From positions 1 through 64,000 of the forward strand of contig JAVBRM010000032.1 of the NCBI GenBank assembly GCA_031548025.1: a stretch of 64,000 nucleotides of DNA, written 5' to 3'. Shown here piece by piece: positions 60,388 to 64,000 of the stretch (position 1 is the first letter of the stretch; each line of letters begins with the position of its first letter). The translations under genes and the position numbers were made by a program. The notes below the pieces were generated by a model. The model was not told the DNA's origin, searched no databases, and was given only the letters and a program-made list of their open reading frames with translations. Source of the stretch: UBA5239 sp031548025. Its GTDB lineage: Bacteria > Verrucomicrobiota > Lentisphaeria > Victivallales > Victivallaceae.

Positions 60388-61356
60388 TTAGGTTGTTCCG
60401 GTTCTGCGTTGGGGAAAGACCAGGATATGTTCCACATCATCCCGGTCGGCAGCGATGATATGGTCGAGTCTGCGGACTCCGGCCTCGAAAAGCTGCCAGA
60501 CATTCTGCAGATAACTGGTGACCTCCACGCCCCAGATATCAGCCCGGTAATCATCGTCGAAATCGCTGTACAGGATATCTTGCTTCCATTTCATATTGTT
60601 CTGCCGCACCCACCAGACAACCGCGCCGGTGTGATTGATGGAGTCCGAAACCAACAGCAGAGGGCGGCGGTCGCTCCAACGGTGTTTTTCCAGAGCTTTC
60701 AGCTTGGCTTCGAACTCGTCCGGCAGGTAAAGCATATCGTAAAAACGCCCAAGTTCACGGCAGGCGTCCACAAAACCGTTCTCACGGTAATAAGTCACAG
60801 TGACGTTACTCTTGACGAAATACGGCAGGGCTTCCGGATACTGCAGCAATCGCTCGCGGGTAATCTCCCGGTAAGCGCCGAAGTGATCGGTCGATACGCA
60901 GCTGACCCGATCCAACGTCCGGTTTACCAGCACCTGCGGAATCTTGCCGATCAGAGGCACGATGATTTGTTCCATAACGTTCTGCTCCGGACTCATCCAG
61001 ATCAAACCGTTGAATTTCAGCAGTTCCTTTTGCCGGGATTTTTGCTCCAGGTCCATATAGGTGAAAAAACCGCATTTAAAATCGGAATTACGAGCCACTG
61101 AGTTTCCCCAATCAATGACTGCGATATTGCGCTTGAACAGGGTGGGATCATTAATGAAGGTGCCTGAACCGTGACGCGCCCGCAACACGCCGTTACTGAT
61201 CAGGTGGCTCATCGTGCGCTCGATGGTGGCGCGGGCCACGCCGAATTCCTCAACCAGCCGGGTTCGCGGCGGCAGTTGTGTGTCCACCTGGTAAACACCG
61301 CTGCGAATTCGGCGTTCGATCTCCTGGGCAATCTGCAGATATTGACGGTTATGCAT
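60388..61356 (-). CDS. GntR-type regulator with sugar-sensor domain (cassette F)
   Basis: Regulator of 322 residues. The winged helix-turn-helix is at about 5-70 (YLQIAQEIERRIRSGVYQVDTQLPPRTRLVEEFGVARATIERTMSHL), followed by a LacI-like sensor domain. It is the same type as the cassette D regulator but its sensor sequence is unlike it. It heads cassette F and has its own consensus promoter (61395-61423). GGAG lies 13 bp before the ATG. Confidence 0.82.
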   Translation of the reverse strand: MHNRQYLQIAQEIERRIRSGVYQVDTQLPPRTRLVEEFGVARATIERTMSHLISNGVLRARHGSGTFINDPTLFKRNIAVIDWGNSVARNSDFKCGFFTYMDLEQKSRQKELLKFNGLIWMSPEQNVMEQIIVPLIGKIPQVLVNRTLDRVSCVSTDHFGAYREITRERLLQYPEALPYFVKSNVTVTYYRENGFVDACRELGRFYDMLYLPDEFEAKLKALEKHRWSDRRPLLLVSDSINHTGAVVWWVRQNNMKWKQDILYSDFDDDYRADIWGVEVTSYLQNVWQLFEAGVRRLDHIIAADRDDVEHILVFPQRRTGTT

Positions 61357-61376
61357 AATGGATACTCAACTCCAGT

Positions 61377-61413
61377 CTAGTTTTCTTTTCTTATATTATA
61401 ATTGGACTAGTTT
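61377..61413 (-). promoter_or_regulatory. Direct repeat CTAGTTT, possible GntR operator
   Basis: CTAGTTT (plus-strand reading) occurs at 61377-61383 and 61407-61413, exactly 30 bp apart, one inside the promoter spacer and one just downstream of the -10. This is a candidate autoregulatory site. Confidence 0.35.
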
Positions 61414-61423
61414 AGTTTGTCAA
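61395..61423 (-). promoter_or_regulatory. Consensus sigma-70-like promoter of cassette F GntR
   Basis: On the minus strand TTGACA (61418-61423) and TATAAT (61395-61400) are 17 bp apart, a perfect consensus. Confidence 0.85.
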
Positions 61424-61860
61424 TAGCCATTGCTCTTTTTTTCATAAAAAAGCGAAAAAAAGAAACCGAGCCATGAGACTACCGTCGAGACAAGGACGAG
61501 CTCGCCAGTAAGCGCCAGAGAAGTTAAGTTTTTGCATCAAATCGTGCATTATTTTTTGGGCGCAAGCAGGAACGTAAAGAAAAAAACATCAAACCCGACA
61601 TCAAATTGTCAAGTTTTCATGGTCGCCGGAAACATCTCAATAAAATTGATTTTTTTTCGAACCCCGGGTTGTATTTTGGGGAAAGCGGGGTAAGTTATAT
61701 CTTTCGTTATGGTATATATGACCTTAATCCGTTGATGAATGGATTTTTGCCCGGTTCGGCCGGGCATACCCATGAGGTTGCCGCAATGCACTATAAAAGT
61801 GTCTTTTCGCTGCTGCGTCATTTGGATCAGGGTCGCAAGAAAACTGATAAGGACGTGGCA
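61424..61860. other. 437-bp region upstream of prs without a convincing gene
   Basis: An open frame in phase with prs runs from 61606, but it would add 85 residues with no homology I know and no family member has such an extension, so it is not called. I see no tRNA, no clear hairpin terminator and no strong promoter. The prs promoter probably lies here. Confidence 0.6.
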
Positions 61861-62808
61861 ATGCCTAAAAACATCTGCATTTATTCGGGCTCAGCAAACC
61901 CGCAATTGTCTCGCGAGATCGCGAATTATCTCGGCGTTCCGCTGGGCAAGGTGAATCTGCAACGATTTCCCGATGGCGAAGCTTTCTGCCAGTATGAGGA
62001 AAACGTCCGCCGGGCCGATGTATTCATCATCCAACCGACCTGCGCGCCGACAAATGACAACCTGATGGAACTCCTGATCATGCTGGACGCCGCCAAGCGC
62101 GCTTCCGCCGCCAGGATTACCGCGGTATTGCCGTATTACGGTTATGCCCGTCAGGACCGCAAAGACCGCCCCCGGGTACCGATCAGCGCCAAGCTGGTTG
62201 CCAACCTGATTACCGTGGCCGGAGCCGACCGGGTGATTACCCTTGACTTGCATTCACAGCAGATTCAGGGATTTTTCGATATCCCGGTGGACAACCTGTA
62301 TGCGCGTCCGGTGCTTTCGCCTTATTTGCATCAGAAACTCGGCTCCGACGTGGTAGTGGTTTCACCGGACTCCGGCAGCGTAAAAATGGCTCAGACCTAC
62401 TGTGATTCGCTGGATGCCGGACTCGCGGTTATCGCCAAACGCCGGATCAGCGCCACCGCGGTGGCGACTTCACATCTGGTCGGGGACGTCAAAGGCCATA
62501 CCTGCGTTATTACCGATGATATGACTTCCACCGCCGGAACCCTCTGCGCCGCCGCCGACAAGCTGAAAGCCGAAGGCGCGAGCAAAGTTTTCGCCGCCAT
62601 CTCCCACTGTGTGCTCAACGATGAAGGATATGAACGTCTGAAGGGCAATACATCCATCGAAGAAATGGTGGCGACCGACAGTATTCCGGTCAACAATACG
62701 CTTGACGGACGCATCAAAGTTTTGAGTGTGGCTCCTTTGCTTGGCGAAGCAATCAAGCGCATTCATGAAGGCGTTTCGGTTTCGACATTATTTAGAATAA
62801 AGAAATGA
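61861..62808 (+). CDS. prs: Ribose-phosphate pyrophosphokinase
   Basis: Protein of 315 residues, the normal length. It makes PRPP from ribose 5-phosphate and ATP for nucleotide, His and Trp synthesis. Visible motifs are the ATP loop (QDRKDRPRVPISAK), DLHSQQIQGFFDIPVDN and the PRPP loop VITDDMTSTAGTL. The ATG at 61861 with AAGGA upstream gives the usual start MPKNICIYSGSANP. It is followed by rplY and pth, a conserved arrangement. A PurF-like and a PurQ gene lie 30 kb away. Confidence 0.95.
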   Translation: MPKNICIYSGSANPQLSREIANYLGVPLGKVNLQRFPDGEAFCQYEENVRRADVFIIQPTCAPTNDNLMELLIMLDAAKRASAARITAVLPYYGYARQDRKDRPRVPISAKLVANLITVAGADRVITLDLHSQQIQGFFDIPVDNLYARPVLSPYLHQKLGSDVVVVSPDSGSVKMAQTYCDSLDAGLAVIAKRRISATAVATSHLVGDVKGHTCVITDDMTSTAGTLCAAADKLKAEGASKVFAAISHCVLNDEGYERLKGNTSIEEMVATDSIPVNNTLDGRIKVLSVAPLLGEAIKRIHEGVSVSTLFRIKK

Positions 62809-62850
62809 TAAAGCAGTTCATAGATTAACCAATTAATTGAAAGGAAAATT

Positions 62851-63486
62851 ATGAGCAAACACACGTACGAAATAGCAGTAACCCCGAGAACCGAAAAGGG
62901 AAGTGCTGCTGCCCGCCGCGGCCGCAACCAGGGGCTGGTTCCGGCCATCATCTACGCCAAAGGCAAGCCTGGCGAAGCAATCTATGTCAAAGCATCGGAT
63001 TGGGAAGCCATTTCCCGTCATGACGTCAGCCTGATCGCCCTGAAAGGCGAAGGCATCGACAAGCTCGCGGTCATCAAGGAAGTTCAGATCAACCATCTGA
63101 AGGATTACTATGTGCATATCGACTTCAATGAAGTCATCCGCGGCGAAAAAGCCACCAGTCTGATTGCCGTTCATGCCAAACACGGTGAAATTCCGGTCGG
63201 CGTAAGCCAGGGCGGAGTTCTCAGCCAGGCCATGCATGAACTCGAAGTAACCTGTCTGCCCCAGGATATGCCCGAAAACCTCGAAGTCTCGATCGCCGGC
63301 ATCGAACTCGGCAGCAGCTTGCATGTGAAAGACATCGTTCTGCCCCAGGGAGTGACAACTCATGCGGACCCGGAAGCCATCGTCTTCCATGTCATGCAGC
63401 CGAAGCTCCAGGAAGAAGCCGCCGAAGCCGCCGCCAACGAGCCGGCTGTGGTCGAAAAGAAGAAGAAAGAAAAGGAACAGGCCTGA
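62851..63486 (+). CDS. rplY: 50S ribosomal protein L25 (CTC form)
   Basis: Protein of 211 residues. It consists of the L25 5S-rRNA-binding domain (MSKHTYEIAVTPRTEKGSAAARRGRNQGLVPAIIYAKG, about 1-95) and the CTC C-terminal domain (about 96-190), ending in a Lys/Glu-rich tail. The longer CTC form is normal for many bacteria. It lies between prs and pth, 42 bp behind prs. AAAGGAAAAT precedes the ATG. Confidence 0.93.
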   Translation: MSKHTYEIAVTPRTEKGSAAARRGRNQGLVPAIIYAKGKPGEAIYVKASDWEAISRHDVSLIALKGEGIDKLAVIKEVQINHLKDYYVHIDFNEVIRGEKATSLIAVHAKHGEIPVGVSQGGVLSQAMHELEVTCLPQDMPENLEVSIAGIELGSSLHVKDIVLPQGVTTHADPEAIVFHVMQPKLQEEAAEAAANEPAVVEKKKKEKEQA

Positions 63487-63537
63487 TTTCAGGATGTCCG
63501 GTTCAACGTTGATTGATTGGCAGCAAAGGATGATCGA

Positions 63538-64000
63538 ATGGCAACAGAACTCAGCCGCATAAAATTAGTGGTGGGGTTGGGAAATCCCGGGGTCGAATAC
63601 GCCGGGACCAGGCACAATGCCGGGTTTGCCCTGATCGAGCAGCTTTTGAAGAAACTGCCGGGTTCATTTGAAAAATACAGTAAACATCACGGGATTGTTT
63701 TCCGGGGCCGTTTTCGCGGCGGTGAGTTGCTGATGCTGATGCCGATGACTTATATGAACTTAAGCGGCAAAGCGGTGGCGGCGCTGGCGGCGGGAGCGGA
63801 CATAGCACCGCAGGAAATCCTGGTGGCTTATGACGATGTCGATATCCAGCTCGGGCGCATGCGCTTGCGACAGGGCGGCAGCAGCGGCGGCCATCATGGC
63901 ATCGATTCAATCATCGAATGCCTGAACTCAGGAGATTTTGCCAGGTTGCGCCTCGGTATCGGGGCAAAGGGAAACAAAAATCAAATCGACCACGTCCTGG
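63538..64000 (+). CDS. pth: Peptidyl-tRNA hydrolase (partial, cut by the window end)
   Basis: The first 154 residues are in the window and the 3' end is missing. Family signatures are VVGLGNPGVEYAGTRHNAGF (N16, H26) and the AYDDVDIQLGRMRLRQGGSSGGHHGI stretch. It recycles peptidyl-tRNA. AAAGGA precedes the ATG at 63538. It lies 51 bp behind rplY, completing the prs, rplY, pth run. Confidence 0.93.
   Translation, partial: MATELSRIKLVVGLGNPGVEYAGTRHNAGFALIEQLLKKLPGSFEKYSKHHGIVFRGRFRGGELLMLMPMTYMNLSGKAVAALAAGADIAPQEILVAYDDVDIQLGRMRLRQGGSSGGHHGIDSIIECLNSGDFARLRLGIGAKGNKNQIDHVL

Noticed and set aside
61606..61860. N-terminal extension of prs
   Set aside because: The open frame is in phase, but family members start at MPKN-like Met. 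The ATG at 61861 has a good ribosome site.
1..64000. tRNA or rRNA genes
   Set aside because: I saw no cloverleaf-like or rRNA-like sequence, though a reading by eye could miss a tRNA.

Overview
The window looks like a chromosomal segment of a polysaccharide-degrading bacterium of the Victivallis/Lentisphaerota type. This is inference from gene content, not from a marker gene. The hints are eight secreted proteins with an FTLIELLVVIAIIAILA pseudopilin start and a C-terminal H...DGH signature, many LacI/GntR regulators, many secreted glycosidases, AGGAG-type ribosome sites and near-consensus sigma-70 promoters.

Layout. 1-1940: an IS30-like element with Cys-rich transposase and iterated 16-bp motifs at both ends. 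2051-4785: a His-rich metal/solute permease, a GNAT acetyltransferase and a short CstA. Then come six carbohydrate cassettes, each holding a regulator, one or more pseudopilins, and secreted enzymes or binding proteins. A (5063-10725): LacI, pilin, terminator, GH50-like agarase, two pilins, GH50 remnant. B (16466-10719, minus): LacI, pilin, GH16, M55 peptidase. C (19932-28559): LacI, pilin, GH16, unknown TIM-barrel-like protein, GH20. D (38084-32099, minus): GntR, pilin, beta-helix protein, Gfo/Idh/MocA oxidoreductase. E (49101-55989): AraC divergent from pilin, GH42-like protein, GH78. F (61356-56005, minus): GntR, pilin, carbohydrate-binding protein, CBM9-like/TIM-like protein. Between B and C lie a divergent alginate-lyase-family gene and a GH20.

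Between the cassettes sit a PurF-like protein without the usual N-terminal cysteine, divergent from PurQ; a phosphatase / AAA ATPase / DUF4276-like operon (41464-38241) that could be a stress or defence module; a 171-bp hairpin; a chagasin-like lipoprotein; an FAD oxidoreductase paired with a helical protein; and a TetR-controlled operon of SDR, RidA, ABM-ABM-amidohydrolase fusion and PNPOx-like proteins, three of them apparently exported. The right end (61861-64000) is the housekeeping run prs, rplY, pth (cut by the window).

The six cassettes appear to work as self-contained glycan-use units. A cytoplasmic sensor-regulator, usually with its own strong promoter, controls a surface or periplasmic pseudopilin and exported depolymerases or binding proteins. 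GH50 and GH16 point to agar/porphyran or related galactans, GH16 plus GH20 to N-acetyllactosamine-like glycans, and GH78 to rhamnose-containing polymers. These substrate assignments are inference.
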